Shown here piece after piece: positions 36,610 to 46,394 of a stretch of DNA of 64,000 nt (position 1 is its first letter; each line of letters starts with the position of its first letter). Source of the stretch: Reyranella sp. GTDB lineage: Bacteria; Pseudomonadota; Alphaproteobacteria; Reyranellales; Reyranellaceae. The notes under the pieces were generated by a model. It did no database searches. It saw nothing but the letters and a program-made list of their open reading frames with translations, and was not told the origin of the DNA. The stretch covers positions 1 to 64,000 of the forward strand of contig JAIEOV010000058.1 of assembly GCA_019750135.1 (NCBI GenBank), read 5' to 3'. Position numbers and translations under genes: made by a program.

Positions 36610-36927
36610 TTACGCGGCCTTCTTCGTGGCGACGGCGGGCGTGTCGATAACGCCCATGATGTCGGACTCATTCATGATCAGGAGATCCTCGCCATCGAGC
36701 TTGACCTCGGAGCCGGACCATTTGCCGAACAGGATGCGGTCGCCTTTCTTGACGTCGAGCGGTACCACTGTGCCCTTCTCGTCGCGGGCACCTGGGCCGA
36801 CAGCGACGATCTCGCCCTCCATCGGCTTTTCTTGGGCGGTGTCAGGAATGATAATGCCGCCCGTCGCCTTGCCTTCTTGTTCGACACGGCGAATCACCAC
36901 GCGACTGTGCAGCGGTCGGAATTTCAT
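36610..36927 (-). CDS. groES: Co-chaperonin GroES (10 kDa)
   Basis: Heptameric lid of GroEL. The 105-aa protein has MKFRPLHSRVVIRRVEQEG, the mobile loop around GGIIIPDTAQEKP with the Ile-Ile-Ile hydrophobic contact, and KWSGSEVKLDGEDLLIMNESDIMGV. The extra C-terminal PAVATKKAA lengthens it by about 8-9 residues over the usual 95-97. ATG 36927 matches the family start; an in-frame ATG at 36984 would add 19 non-conserved residues. Confidence 0.96.
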   Translation of the reverse strand: MKFRPLHSRVVIRRVEQEGKATGGIIIPDTAQEKPMEGEIVAVGPGARDEKGTVVPLDVKKGDRILFGKWSGSEVKLDGEDLLIMNESDIMGVIDTPAVATKKAA

Positions 36928-36996
36928 GGGGTTACTTTCAAATTGTCGGGTTTTAGGGGCAGGCATCGGGCACCCGCGATGCAACAGCTGGTAGAG

Positions 36997-37024
36997 AGAT
37001 GGTGCTCATCTACCCACGAACAAG
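36997..37024 (-). promoter_or_regulatory. Candidate heat-shock (sigma32/RpoH) promoter of groES
   Basis: On the minus strand CTTG (37021-37024), 18 nt and CCATCT (36997-37002) match the CTTG...CCATNT core of RpoH promoters at a permitted spacing, about 70 nt before groES. I looked for a CIRCE element (TTAGCACTC-N9-GAGTGCTAA) upstream of groES and saw none. Confidence 0.45.
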
Positions 37025-37055
37025 CGATATCTTGGTAAATCGCTGCGGCATTCGG

Positions 37056-37190
37056 CTAGTGCCGGCCGTCCGCCTCCACGACGGCGGCCCATTCCACGGG
37101 ATCGACGTTGACGACCTGATGCACGGCGCCTGTCGCGGAGGTGAGCACGAAGGGATGGCGGAAGGTAACCATGATCTCGATGGTGCGCAT
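37056..37190 (-). CDS. 44-aa hypothetical protein
   Basis: A short open frame starting MRTIEIMVTFRHPFVL and ending VEADGRH. Codon third positions are about 86% G or C, as in surrounding genes, unlike random frames in this gap. A beta-strand pattern at the start (VTFRHPF) recalls small proteins with similar leaders that I cannot name. No clear Shine-Dalgarno is visible. Its stop lies about 30 nt before the groES heat-shock promoter candidate. Confidence 0.45.
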   Translation of the reverse strand: MRTIEIMVTFRHPFVLTSATGAVHQVVNVDPVEWAAVVEADGRH

Positions 37191-37362
37191 GCGGCCATCA
37201 TACGCGCCTGCGCGCGCGGGCTTGATTTTTCAATAAAGGCGGCGCCGGTATTGGACGCCCGCACCTGCAAGGTATAGAGCTTGCGCACCATCGCCCAACA
37301 AGGCTCCGGCTTGCGATGGCTGAGAGAGCCGTGCACTCCCGCCCAACCTGCGAGGTGCACAT
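37191..37362. other. Structured gap, hairpins but no gene
   Basis: Between the 44-aa and 29-aa ORFs lie CCATCGC/GCGATGG arms (about 37289-37320) and an overlapping GGCT-GAGAG-AGCC hairpin. They could form the leader of the 29-aa ORF. The sequence includes CTGAGA and AACCTG but lacks the rest of a TPP riboswitch. Confidence 0.35.
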
Positions 37363-37452
37363 ATGCGTAACTGGCTCGTCCCGCCCGTCCTGTTCCCGGC
37401 ATTCCTGATTTTGTTGATTGTCGGCTATGCCCTCATGCGAACGCCGACTTGA
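37363..37452 (+). CDS. 29-aa single-span membrane peptide
   Basis: The ORF encodes MRNWLVPPVLFPAFL and then ILLIVGYALMRTPT: a positively charged start, one hydrophobic span with a Pro-rich first half, and a short polar end. A GAGG lies about 8-9 nt before the ATG. The size and layout recall small membrane regulators such as KdpF, but no Kdp or other partner is adjacent. The stop overlaps a further small open frame (TGATG). Confidence 0.5.
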   Translation: MRNWLVPPVLFPAFLILLIVGYALMRTPT

Positions 37453-37846
37453 TGATTGCCGATAGTCCGCACCATGCGAGGCTAGTCGAAGCGGCGACTG
37501 TTACGGAACTCCGCCATTTCGCCCTCGGGACGGCTTTTGCGCCGAGGGTTGCAACGCCGGATGGGCTTTCGACGCGGGAGCTTGGAGAGGCTGCGAAGAC
37601 CCTCGCTACGTGGAAATCGGCCGATAGGGCCCTCGCAGAGTACCTCGTCCACCGTCGAAACGTCGCCAATGACGATCCCTTTACGGTCAGTACGACAACC
37701 GACCAGTGACCAAACAAGCCGCATCGCCTCGCTGTAGAAGAGAGCGCCCTGGACGATTCTCTTGTAACTCTCTTGCAACGACCCGACACGCTCGAGCGTA
37801 GCAACCTCGATGTTGTGGCCTCTTCTGCCTGGAAAGGCCGGAACCA
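37453..37846. other. 394-nt stretch with ambiguous coding potential
   Basis: Open frames exist on both strands: plus 37452-37709 (85 aa, with ELGEAAKTLATWKSADRAL) and minus 37482-37856 (124 aa, with VGSLQESYKRIVQGALFY). Neither has a clear ribosome site and the plus frame has only about 65% G/C at third positions, well below the neighbours. It may be a decayed gene or the promoter region of the glucan synthase. I do not call a gene here. Confidence 0.35.
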
Positions 37847-40800
37847 TTGAAATCACTGCTGCGACGCGCCTTCGGGCGCGCGCGACCCGCTTCCCTATGG
37901 GATGACGAAGATCCCGTCCGCAGCGAGCTTTTCAGCGTCGAGCGGTTGGAGCAGCATGCCGAAAGCCTCGCGGCGAATCAGCCCATATCCCCCGGACCGG
38001 CGATCGGCAATTCGCTGGTCGAGCGGCTGGCCGATAACGAGCGCGTCCTGTTGGGCACCTATCGCAGCATCGCCAAGGCTACCGACGAGGGTCGGCCGAT
38101 CACGCCCGCCGCCGAATGGCTGCTCGACAACTACCATCTCGTCGAACAGCAGGTTCGCGAGGTCCGCACCGATCTGCCGCCCGGCTACTATCGCCAGCTC
38201 CCCAAGCTCAACAGCGGGCCGCTGGCCGGCTACCCGCGCGTGTTCGGCGTGGCCTGGGCCTTCGTCGCCCACACCGACAGCCGGTTCGACCCGGAGGCGC
38301 TGACCCGTTTCGTGCGCGCCTACCAGACCGTCCAGCCGCTCAGCATCGGCGAGCTGTGGGCGGTGGCGATCACGCTGCGTGTCGTGCTGGTGGAGAACCT
38401 GCGACGCCTGGCCGTGCGCATCATGAGCCGCCGCTCGGCGCGCGAGGAGGCGGACAGCGTGGCGGACCGCCTGATGGGCGTGAATGACCGCATCGCTGAC
38501 CCGGCCGCCCTTACGCCCTATCAGCGGGTCCCCTTCTCCGAAGGCTTCTTCGTCCAGCTCGTCCAGCGCCTGCGCGACCAGGATCCGGAGGCGACGCCCG
38601 CCGTGGGCTGGATCCAGGAGCAGCTGAAGCGCGAAGGCACGACGGCCGACGAGATGGTGCGCCGTGAGCATCAGCTCCAGGGCGCAACCAACGTCACGGT
38701 GCGCAACATCATCACCAGCATGCGCCTGATTTCCGATGTCGACTGGGCGAAGCTGTTCGAAGCAGTGAGCCCGGTCGACGATGTGCTGCGCGCCGGCAGC
38801 GACTTTGCCGCCATGGATTTCGCCACCCGCAACCTGTACCGCACCGCGATCGAGCAGATCGCCCGCGGCACCGACCTCGCGGAGATGGAGATCGCCCGCA
38901 GCGCCCTGCGGACCGCCGCGTCTTCGCCCGACACGAACGGCGATCAGCGGCAGCGCGATCCTGGCTATCATCTCATCGGCGGTGGGCGACATGCCTTCGA
39001 GCGGTCCGTGCGGTTCCTACCGTCCGGCCTTGCCTTGCGGCGGCGCTTTTCAGCGGCGGGGATTGCCGGCTATGTCGCGAGCGTCTCCTTCACGGCCGCG
39101 GTCGTTCTCTTCCTTCCGCTGCTCGTGCTCGCTGGGGTCGGCCTCACAGGCTGGCAAGGCGCGGTGATGGTCCTGGTCGGTCTCCTGCCGGCGATCGATG
39201 CCGCGTTGCTGCTGGTCAATCGGGCGATCACCGGCGGCTTCGGCGCAATGCTCCTGCCTAGCCTCGAGCTCAGGGCGGGTGTGCCGCCGCAGCTGCGGAC
39301 CCTCGTCGCCGTCCCGACGCTGCTGTCGACCCGCGCGTCCGTCGACGAGCAGCTTCAGCGGCTGGAAGTGCACTATCTCGCCAATCCCGGCGGCGCGGTG
39401 CATTTCGCGCTCCTGTCGGACTGGACGGACGCCGACGCGGAGACCAACCCAGGCGACGCCGACCTCGTGGCGGCGGCCGTCGCTGGTATCGCCCGGCTGA
39501 ACAGCCGCCATGCCAGCGCCGACGGAGCCGATCGTTTCCTCCTGCTGCACCGGCGTCGCGTTTGGAACGAGGCGCAGGGACGCTGGATGGGATGGGAACG
39601 CAAGCGCGGCAAGCTGCACGAGCTCAATCGCCTGCTGCGTGGGGCGACCGGCACGACGTTCCTCGACACGGGATCGAGTGCCCCACCGGCCGACATCCGC
39701 TATGTCGTCACCCTCGACTCCGACACGCGACTGCCGCGCGACGCGATCCAGCGCCTGGTCGGCAAGATGGCGCACCCGCTCAACCGGCCGCGTCTCGACG
39801 GCAGTGGTAACCGGGTGGTCGAAGGCTATGGCGTGATGCAGCCGCGCGTCACGCCGTCCTTGCCGGTCGGCGTGGAAGGCTCGCTGTTCCAGCGGATCTT
39901 CTCCCGCAGCAGCGGCATCGATCCCTATTCGTCGGCGGTGTCGGACGTCTATCAGGATTTGTTCGGCGAGGGCTCCTATTCTGGCAAGGGCATCTACGAC
40001 ATCGATGCGTTCGAGGCCGCGCTGCACGGCCGGGTGCCGGACAATGCAATGCTGAGCCACGATCTTTTCGAAGGCGTGTTCGCCCGCTCGGGCCTGGTGT
40101 CCGACATCGAGGTGGTCGAGGAGTTTCCCGCCCGCTACGCCGCCGCCGCGGCACGCCAGCACCGGTGGGCGCGCGGCGACTGGCAGCTGCTGCCTTGGCT
40201 GCTCGGCCGCGTGAAGGGCGGCCTGACTCAGGAAGCCTCCAGCCCTGTCACGGCGATCGGCTTCTGGAAGATGTTCGACAATCTAAGACGGACCTTGTCG
40301 GCGCCGGCAGCGTTCGTCGCTCTGCTGGCGGGCTGGACACTGCCGCTTCCCGCCGCGCTCGTGTGGACGGGCTTCATCCTGCTGACGGTCGCGCTGCCGA
40401 CGATCCTGCCGGTGATCGCGGCGCTCGTGCCGCGGCATGCTGCGATCACGACGCGCAGCCACTTTTCAGCGCTTGCGTCGGATATCGCCAACGCCGCGTC
40501 GCAGACCGTCCTGCTCGTGGCCTTTCTTCCCCATCAGGCCTGGTTGATGCTGGATGCGATCGGCCGGACCATGTATCGCCTGTTCGTCAGTCGCCGCCGC
40601 CTGCTCGACTGGACCACCTCGGCGCAGTCCAACAGCAGGCGCGATGATTGGCCGAGCTTTGCCGGCCAGATGGCAGGCAGCCTCCTGATCACGTCGATGG
40701 CGGCCCTGGCCGTCTGGCAGGCCGGCCGCGTGGCGTTGCCGGTCGCGGCGCCCTTCATCCTCGCTTGGTTGCTCTCGCCCGCGATCGCGCGCTGGGTGAG

Positions 40801-43800
40801 CGTTGCGCCGGTCGACGCCGGGAGCCTGCCGATCTCTGAGTCCGATGCCGGCGCATTGCGGCTGATCGCGCGACGGACCTGGCGGTTCTTCGAGACGTTC
40901 GTCACCGCGGCCGACAACATGCTGCCGCCGGACAATTTCCAGGAGGATCCCACCGCGGTCGTCGCTCACCGGACGTCGCCGACCAATATCGGCCTTCTGC
41001 TGCTGTCGACGGCCGCCGCCCGGGAATTCGGATGGATCGGTACGCTTGAGGCAGTCGAGCGCCTGGAGGCGACGCTGGCGACGGTGGAACGGCTGAAACG
41101 CTTCCGCGGTCACTTCTGCAACTGGTACGACACGACCGACCTGAGACCACTCGATCCCATCTACATCTCCTCGGTCGACAGCGGCAACCTGGCCGGGCAC
41201 CTGATCGCGCTCGCCAATGCCTGCGCGGCCTGGCGGCGGGGCCTCGCCGGTGCGGCGGCAATCGTGGCTGGCGTGGGCGACAGCCTGATGCTTGCGCGCG
41301 AGGCATTGAAGGCGTTGCCCGACGACCGACGCACGCACCTCGTCACCTCGCAGGAGCTGGTCGGTGCGCTCGACGATCTTGCCGCCACGCTGTCGCGGCT
41401 TCCAGACCGGCTGGACGATCTGGTGACAGGCGCCGGCAGGGCTGCCGACCTGGCGCGCGCGCTCGCCCACGAACGGGCCGATGCCGCGAGCGAGGACGTG
41501 CTGTTCTGGGTCGAGGCCGTTCATCGGTCGATCGTGAGCCACTGCCGCGACGCCGCCCAGGACGCCGAGGCACGCGCGGCGCTGGGTCGTCGGCTGCAGA
41601 CCATCGAGGTCTCGACCCGAGCCCTGGTCACGTCCATGGAGTTCGACTTCCTCCTCGACCGCGACCGCCGCCTGCTCGCCATCGGCCATCTCGTGGCCGA
41701 GGATACGCTCGATCCCCATTGCTACGATCTGCTGGCATCGGAAGCGCGGCTCGCCAGTTTCATGGCGATCGCGCTCGGCGAGGTGCCGGCGCGCCATTGG
41801 TTCCGGCTGGGCCGCGAGGTGACGCCGATCGGGCGTGGCGCGGCGCTGGTCTCGTGGTCGGGCTCGATGTTCGAATATCTCATGCCGTCGCTGGTCATGC
41901 GGGCGCCGCTCGGCAGCCTGATCGAGAAGACCAACAGCCTGATCGTGCGACGGCAGATCGACTACGCCACCAGCCGCGGCGTGCCGTGGGGCATCTCCGA
42001 ATCGGCCTACAACGCGCGCGACAAGGAGCTGACCTACCAGTACTCCAATTTCGGCGTGCCGGGTCTCGGCTTCAAGCGCGGCCTCGGCGAGGACGTCGTC
42101 ATCGCCCCCTACGCCACGGCGCTCGCCGCCATGGTGGATCCGGCGGCGGCGGTCGCCAACTTCATGCGGCTGGCCGGTATCGGCGGGCTCGGCCACTACG
42201 GCTTTTACGAGGCGCTCGACTTCACGCCGTCCCGCCTGCCGGAGGGCCAGGCCCGCGCGGTGGTACGCGCCTATATGGCCCATCACCAGGGCATGACGAT
42301 CGTGGCCCTCGCCAACGCCTTGCTCGACGGCGTGATGCGTACGCGCTTCCACGCCGAGCCGATGATCCAGGCGACCGAGCTTCTGTTGCAGGAACGCACG
42401 CCGCGTGACGTCGCCGTCGCCCATCCGCGCGCCGAGGAGCTTGGCGTCGGCGCCACCGTGCAAGACCTCGAGCCCGCCGTCGTGCGCCGCCTGCACAACC
42501 CGCACGCGACCAGCCCGTCCGTGCACCTTCTGTCCAACGGGCGCTATTCGGTGATGCTGACGGCCGCCGGCTCGGGCTACAGCCGCTGGGGCGAGCACGC
42601 CGTCACGCGTTGGCGCGAGGACACGACGCGCGACGATTGGGGCAGCTATGTCCTGCTGCGCGATGTCGCCAGCGGCGAGGTGTGGTCGGCTGCCTACCAG
42701 CCGCGCGGCACGCGACCCGACCGCTACGACGTCATGTTCGCCGAGGATCGGGCCGAATTCGTGCGGTACGACGGCGACCTCGCCACCACGCTCGATGTCG
42801 TCGTGTCGCCCGAGGACGATGCCGAGGTCCGGCGCGTGTCGATCGCCAACGCCGGACGTGAACCGCGTGACATCGAGCTTACCTCCTTCGCCGAGATCGC
42901 GTTGGCGCCGCCGCTTGCCGACGCGGCACACCAGGCCTTTTCCAAGCTGTTCGTGCAGACCGAGTACATCGCCGCCGCCGGTGCCATCCTGGCGACGCGT
43001 CGGCGCCGCAGCCCGGGCGAAGCCGAGCTGTGGGCGGCCCATCTCGCGGTCGTCGAGGGCGAGGCGATCGGCGAGGTCGAGATCGAAACCGATCGCGCCC
43101 GCTTTCTCGGCCGCGGCAACGACATAGGCAGCGCCGTCGCGGTGCTCGACGGGCGGCGCCTCTCCAACACTGTCGGAGCCGTGCTCGATCCGATATTCGC
43201 GCTGCGCCGACGCGTGCGCATTACGGCAGGCGGCGTGGCGCGCGTCGCCTTCTGGACGATCGTGGCGCGCTCGCGCGAGGCGTTGCTCGCTGCCATCGAC
43301 AAGCATCAGGACACCAACGCCTTCGAGCGGGCGGCCACCCTGGCATGGACGCAGGCGCAGGTTCAGTTGCGCCATCTCGACGTCGCCCCCGGCCAGGCCA
43401 ACCTCTATCAGCGCCTCGCCGGACACGTGATCTATGCCAGTCCGGCGTTGCGCTCCTCGTCAGATACGATTCGCCGCGGCCTCGCGGGGCAGCATTTTCT
43501 GTGGGCTCAGGGCATCTCGGGCGACCTGCCGATCGTGCTGGTGCGCATCGACGAGGTCGAGGATTCGGCCGTCGTCAGCGAGATCCTGCGCGCGCGCGAG
43601 TATTGGCATCTCAAGGGACTGGTGGTCGATGTCGTCATCCTGAACGAGCGCGGTGCCTCCTATGTGCAGGACCTGCAGATCACCCTGGAGACGCTGGTCC
43701 GCACCAGCCGGTCGCGAACGCATCTCGGGGCCGAGGGCGAGCCCGGCGGGATCTTCGTGCTGCGCAGCGATCTGATCTCCGCCGAAACCCGCGGCCTGTT

Positions 43801-46393
43801 GCTGGCCGTTGCGCGGGTGGTCCTGCTCAGCCGGCGCGGCGGCCTGAAAGACCAACTCGATCGCCTTCAGGCACCGCGTGGCGTCCTGCCGCCGGCCAGG
43901 CGCAAGCCCGTTGTCGACGCCGCTTCGGCGAAGCCCCCGTCACCGGTCGCGGCCCTGGCGGCGCTGCAGTTCTTCAATGGCCTCGGTGGCTTCTCGCCCG
44001 ACGGCCGTGAATACGTGACGGTGCTGGGGCCGGGCCAGTCGACGCCGGCGCCCTGGATCAATGTCGTCTCCAATCCATCGTTCGGGTTCCAGGTAGCCGC
44101 CGAGGGTGGCGGCTATACCTGGTCGCAGAACAGCCGTGACAACCAGCTCACGCCCTGGTCGAACGATCCGGTCAGCGACCGGCCCGGCGAGGTCCTCTAC
44201 GTACGCGACCTCGACAGTGGCACGTTGTGGACGCCGACGGCGCTGCCGATCCGTCTCGAGCAGGCGCCCTACATAGTCCGGCATGGGCGTGGCTACAGCC
44301 GCTTCGAACTGGCCGCGCAGGGCATCATGCTCGAGCTGCTGCAGTACGTGCCGTTATCGAATTCCATCAAGATCTCGCGGCTCACCATCCGCAACATCTC
44401 CGATCGCCCGCGTCGTCTGTCGGTCACGGCGTTCGCCGAATGGGTTCTCGGCCTGTCGCGTGGCCCGTCGGCCCCGACGGTCGTCACCGAACACGACGCC
44501 GCGACCGGCGCGATCTTCGCGCGCAATCCCTGGAGCATGCATCACGGCGGGCGTGTGGCCTTCGCCGACCTCCGCGGCCGACAGACGGCATGGACCGCCG
44601 ATCGCGGCGAGTTCATCGGCCGCAATTGCACCATCGACAATCCGGCCGCGCTGAGTGGGGCCATCTCGTTGTCGCAGCGTGCCGGCGCCGGCCTCGATCC
44701 CTGCGCGGCCCTGCAGACGACTGTCGAGCTCGAGCGCGATGGCACGACCGAGGTCGTCTTCTTCCTCGGCCAGGCCGGCGACGCCGCCGAGGCTCGCGCC
44801 CTGATCGAGCGCTATCGCGCGGCCGATCTCGACGCTGTTCATCGCGAGGTCTCGGCCTATTGGCAGGAGACGCTGGGCGCCGTGCAGGTGAAGACGCCGG
44901 ACCGCGCCATGGACATCCTGCTGAACGGCCCGCTGCTCTACCAGACACTGGCATGCCGCTACTGGGCGCGTTCGGCCTTCTATCAGGCCAGCGGTGCCTA
45001 TGGATTTCGTGATCAGCTTCAGGATGTCATGTCGCTCGCCGTGGCAAGGCCCGAGCTGGCCCGCGAGCACATCCTGCGCGCGGCGGCGCGGCAATTCATC
45101 GAAGGCGACTTCCAGCATTGGTGGTTCCCGCCCGCCGGCCAAGGCGTGCGTACGCGCATCTCCGACGACCGGGCATGGCTGGCCACGGTCGCTGCGCACT
45201 ACGTCGAGACCACGGGCGATGCGGCAATCCTTGACGAAAGGGTGCCGTTCCTCGACGGCCCCACCCTCAAGCCGGGCGAGCACGATCTCTATTTCCCGCC
45301 AGGCCAGTCCGATGAGGCGGCGACGCTGTACGAGCATTGTGCAATAGGCCTCGATCACAGCCTCGAGACCGGCGTGCGCGGCCTGCCGCTGATGGGCACC
45401 GGGGATTGGAACGACGGCATGAACCGCGTCGGTGAGGCAGGGCGCGGCGAAAGTGTCTGGCTGGGCTGGTTCTTCCACGCTGCCCTCACGGCCTTCGCCC
45501 CGATCGCCGCCGCCCGCCACGATACGGCGCGGGCGAAGACCTGGACGGCGCATGCCGAGACGCTGGCGGCGGCGCTCGACCGCGACGGCTGGGATGGCGA
45601 GTGGTATCGCCGCGGCTACTACGACGACGGCACGCCGCTCGGTTCTGCGAAGAGCCAGGAGTGCCGTATCGATTCCATTGCCCAGTCTTGGGCGGCGATG
45701 TCGGGAGCGGGTGATCCCGCGCGCGCGGTCCGGGCGATGGCGGCCCTCGATCGCGACCTGGTCCATCGTGGCGACCGGCTGGCGCTGCTCTTCACCCCGC
45801 CGTTCGACAAGACCACGCAGGAGCCCGGCTATATCAAAGGCTATCCGCCCGGTGTCCGCGAGAATGGCGGCCAATACACCCATGCCGCTGCCTGGGCGAT
45901 CATGGGCTTTGCCGCGCTTGGCCAGGGCGACAAGGCGGCCGAGCTGTTCGCGCTGGTCAATCCCATCAATCACACCAGCACGCGCGCGGGTGTGCTGCGC
46001 TACAAGGTCGAACCGTATGTCGTGGCCGCCGACGTCTATTCCGTGGCGCCGCATGTCGGGCGGGGCGGCTGGACCTGGTACACCGGCTCTGCCGGCTGGC
46101 TCTACCGCGCCGGCATCGAGGCGATCCTGGGTCTCAGGGTCAAAGGCGGATCACTGATGATCGATCCGTGCATCCCGGCCGCGTGGCCGGGCTTCGAGAT
46201 GACCCTGCGTTATCGTGGTGCGGCCTACGACATCTCGATCCGAAATCCGGATGGCGTCAGCCGGGGTGTGATTGCCGCTCAGCTTGACGGCGAGCCTCAG
46301 GCCATCTCGCTCGGCAAGGCGCACGTGAAGCTCGCTGTCGACAACGGTGCGCACCTGATCGTTGTGACCTTGGGCGAGGCCGTTGCGGAGTAG
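37847..46393 (+). CDS. ndvB: Cyclic beta-1,2-glucan synthase (NdvB/ChvB type)
   Basis: A 2848-aa inner-membrane enzyme that starts, elongates, length-controls and cyclises beta-1,2-glucan from UDP-glucose; the product is an osmoregulated periplasmic glucan. Membrane spans cluster at about 405-457, 820-861 and 941-985. The GT84 glycosyltransferase part has VVTLDSDTRLP (about 620-630) and RQHRWARGDW (about 771-780). The C-terminal half has two GH94-type regions with YQYSNFGVPGLGFKRG, MAHHQGMTIVALANAL and the phosphorylase signature TGDWNDGMNRVGE (about 2520). Length equals rhizobial NdvB/ChvB. It starts at TTG 37847 after GGAAAGG. No exporter (ndvA) is in the window. Confidence 0.95.
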   Translation: MKSLLRRAFGRARPASLWDDEDPVRSELFSVERLEQHAESLAANQPISPGPAIGNSLVERLADNERVLLGTYRSIAKATDEGRPITPAAEWLLDNYHLVEQQVREVRTDLPPGYYRQLPKLNSGPLAGYPRVFGVAWAFVAHTDSRFDPEALTRFVRAYQTVQPLSIGELWAVAITLRVVLVENLRRLAVRIMSRRSAREEADSVADRLMGVNDRIADPAALTPYQRVPFSEGFFVQLVQRLRDQDPEATPAVGWIQEQLKREGTTADEMVRREHQLQGATNVTVRNIITSMRLISDVDWAKLFEAVSPVDDVLRAGSDFAAMDFATRNLYRTAIEQIARGTDLAEMEIARSALRTAASSPDTNGDQRQRDPGYHLIGGGRHAFERSVRFLPSGLALRRRFSAAGIAGYVASVSFTAAVVLFLPLLVLAGVGLTGWQGAVMVLVGLLPAIDAALLLVNRAITGGFGAMLLPSLELRAGVPPQLRTLVAVPTLLSTRASVDEQLQRLEVHYLANPGGAVHFALLSDWTDADAETNPGDADLVAAAVAGIARLNSRHASADGADRFLLLHRRRVWNEAQGRWMGWERKRGKLHELNRLLRGATGTTFLDTGSSAPPADIRYVVTLDSDTRLPRDAIQRLVGKMAHPLNRPRLDGSGNRVVEGYGVMQPRVTPSLPVGVEGSLFQRIFSRSSGIDPYSSAVSDVYQDLFGEGSYSGKGIYDIDAFEAALHGRVPDNAMLSHDLFEGVFARSGLVSDIEVVEEFPARYAAAAARQHRWARGDWQLLPWLLGRVKGGLTQEASSPVTAIGFWKMFDNLRRTLSAPAAFVALLAGWTLPLPAALVWTGFILLTVALPTILPVIAALVPRHAAITTRSHFSALASDIANAASQTVLLVAFLPHQAWLMLDAIGRTMYRLFVSRRRLLDWTTSAQSNSRRDDWPSFAGQMAGSLLITSMAALAVWQAGRVALPVAAPFILAWLLSPAIARWVSVAPVDAGSLPISESDAGALRLIARRTWRFFETFVTAADNMLPPDNFQEDPTAVVAHRTSPTNIGLLLLSTAAAREFGWIGTLEAVERLEATLATVERLKRFRGHFCNWYDTTDLRPLDPIYISSVDSGNLAGHLIALANACAAWRRGLAGAAAIVAGVGDSLMLAREALKALPDDRRTHLVTSQELVGALDDLAATLSRLPDRLDDLVTGAGRAADLARALAHERADAASEDVLFWVEAVHRSIVSHCRDAAQDAEARAALGRRLQTIEVSTRALVTSMEFDFLLDRDRRLLAIGHLVAEDTLDPHCYDLLASEARLASFMAIALGEVPARHWFRLGREVTPIGRGAALVSWSGSMFEYLMPSLVMRAPLGSLIEKTNSLIVRRQIDYATSRGVPWGISESAYNARDKELTYQYSNFGVPGLGFKRGLGEDVVIAPYATALAAMVDPAAAVANFMRLAGIGGLGHYGFYEALDFTPSRLPEGQARAVVRAYMAHHQGMTIVALANALLDGVMRTRFHAEPMIQATELLLQERTPRDVAVAHPRAEELGVGATVQDLEPAVVRRLHNPHATSPSVHLLSNGRYSVMLTAAGSGYSRWGEHAVTRWREDTTRDDWGSYVLLRDVASGEVWSAAYQPRGTRPDRYDVMFAEDRAEFVRYDGDLATTLDVVVSPEDDAEVRRVSIANAGREPRDIELTSFAEIALAPPLADAAHQAFSKLFVQTEYIAAAGAILATRRRRSPGEAELWAAHLAVVEGEAIGEVEIETDRARFLGRGNDIGSAVAVLDGRRLSNTVGAVLDPIFALRRRVRITAGGVARVAFWTIVARSREALLAAIDKHQDTNAFERAATLAWTQAQVQLRHLDVAPGQANLYQRLAGHVIYASPALRSSSDTIRRGLAGQHFLWAQGISGDLPIVLVRIDEVEDSAVVSEILRAREYWHLKGLVVDVVILNERGASYVQDLQITLETLVRTSRSRTHLGAEGEPGGIFVLRSDLISAETRGLLLAVARVVLLSRRGGLKDQLDRLQAPRGVLPPARRKPVVDAASAKPPSPVAALAALQFFNGLGGFSPDGREYVTVLGPGQSTPAPWINVVSNPSFGFQVAAEGGGYTWSQNSRDNQLTPWSNDPVSDRPGEVLYVRDLDSGTLWTPTALPIRLEQAPYIVRHGRGYSRFELAAQGIMLELLQYVPLSNSIKISRLTIRNISDRPRRLSVTAFAEWVLGLSRGPSAPTVVTEHDAATGAIFARNPWSMHHGGRVAFADLRGRQTAWTADRGEFIGRNCTIDNPAALSGAISLSQRAGAGLDPCAALQTTVELERDGTTEVVFFLGQAGDAAEARALIERYRAADLDAVHREVSAYWQETLGAVQVKTPDRAMDILLNGPLLYQTLACRYWARSAFYQASGAYGFRDQLQDVMSLAVARPELAREHILRAAARQFIEGDFQHWWFPPAGQGVRTRISDDRAWLATVAAHYVETTGDAAILDERVPFLDGPTLKPGEHDLYFPPGQSDEAATLYEHCAIGLDHSLETGVRGLPLMGTGDWNDGMNRVGEAGRGESVWLGWFFHAALTAFAPIAAARHDTARAKTWTAHAETLAAALDRDGWDGEWYRRGYYDDGTPLGSAKSQECRIDSIAQSWAAMSGAGDPARAVRAMAALDRDLVHRGDRLALLFTPPFDKTTQEPGYIKGYPPGVRENGGQYTHAAAWAIMGFAALGQGDKAAELFALVNPINHTSTRAGVLRYKVEPYVVAADVYSVAPHVGRGGWTWYTGSAGWLYRAGIEAILGLRVKGGSLMIDPCIPAAWPGFEMTLRYRGAAYDISIRNPDGVSRGVIAAQLDGEPQAISLGKAHVKLAVDNGAHLIVVTLGEAVAE

Positions 46394-46394
46394 C

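Noticed and set aside
36928..37020. CIRCE operator upstream of groES
   Set aside because: No TTAGCACTC-N9-GAGTGCTAA or close variant is visible; a sigma32-like site fits better.
37300..37362. CTGAGA with AACCTG, recalling a TPP riboswitch
   Set aside because: The remaining conserved blocks and P1-P5 pairings are not present, and the downstream ORF is unrelated to thiamine.
40466..43426. A 986-codon minus-strand frame inside the glucan synthase gene
   Set aside because: It is antisense to clearly conserved domains and has no ribosome site or family motifs.
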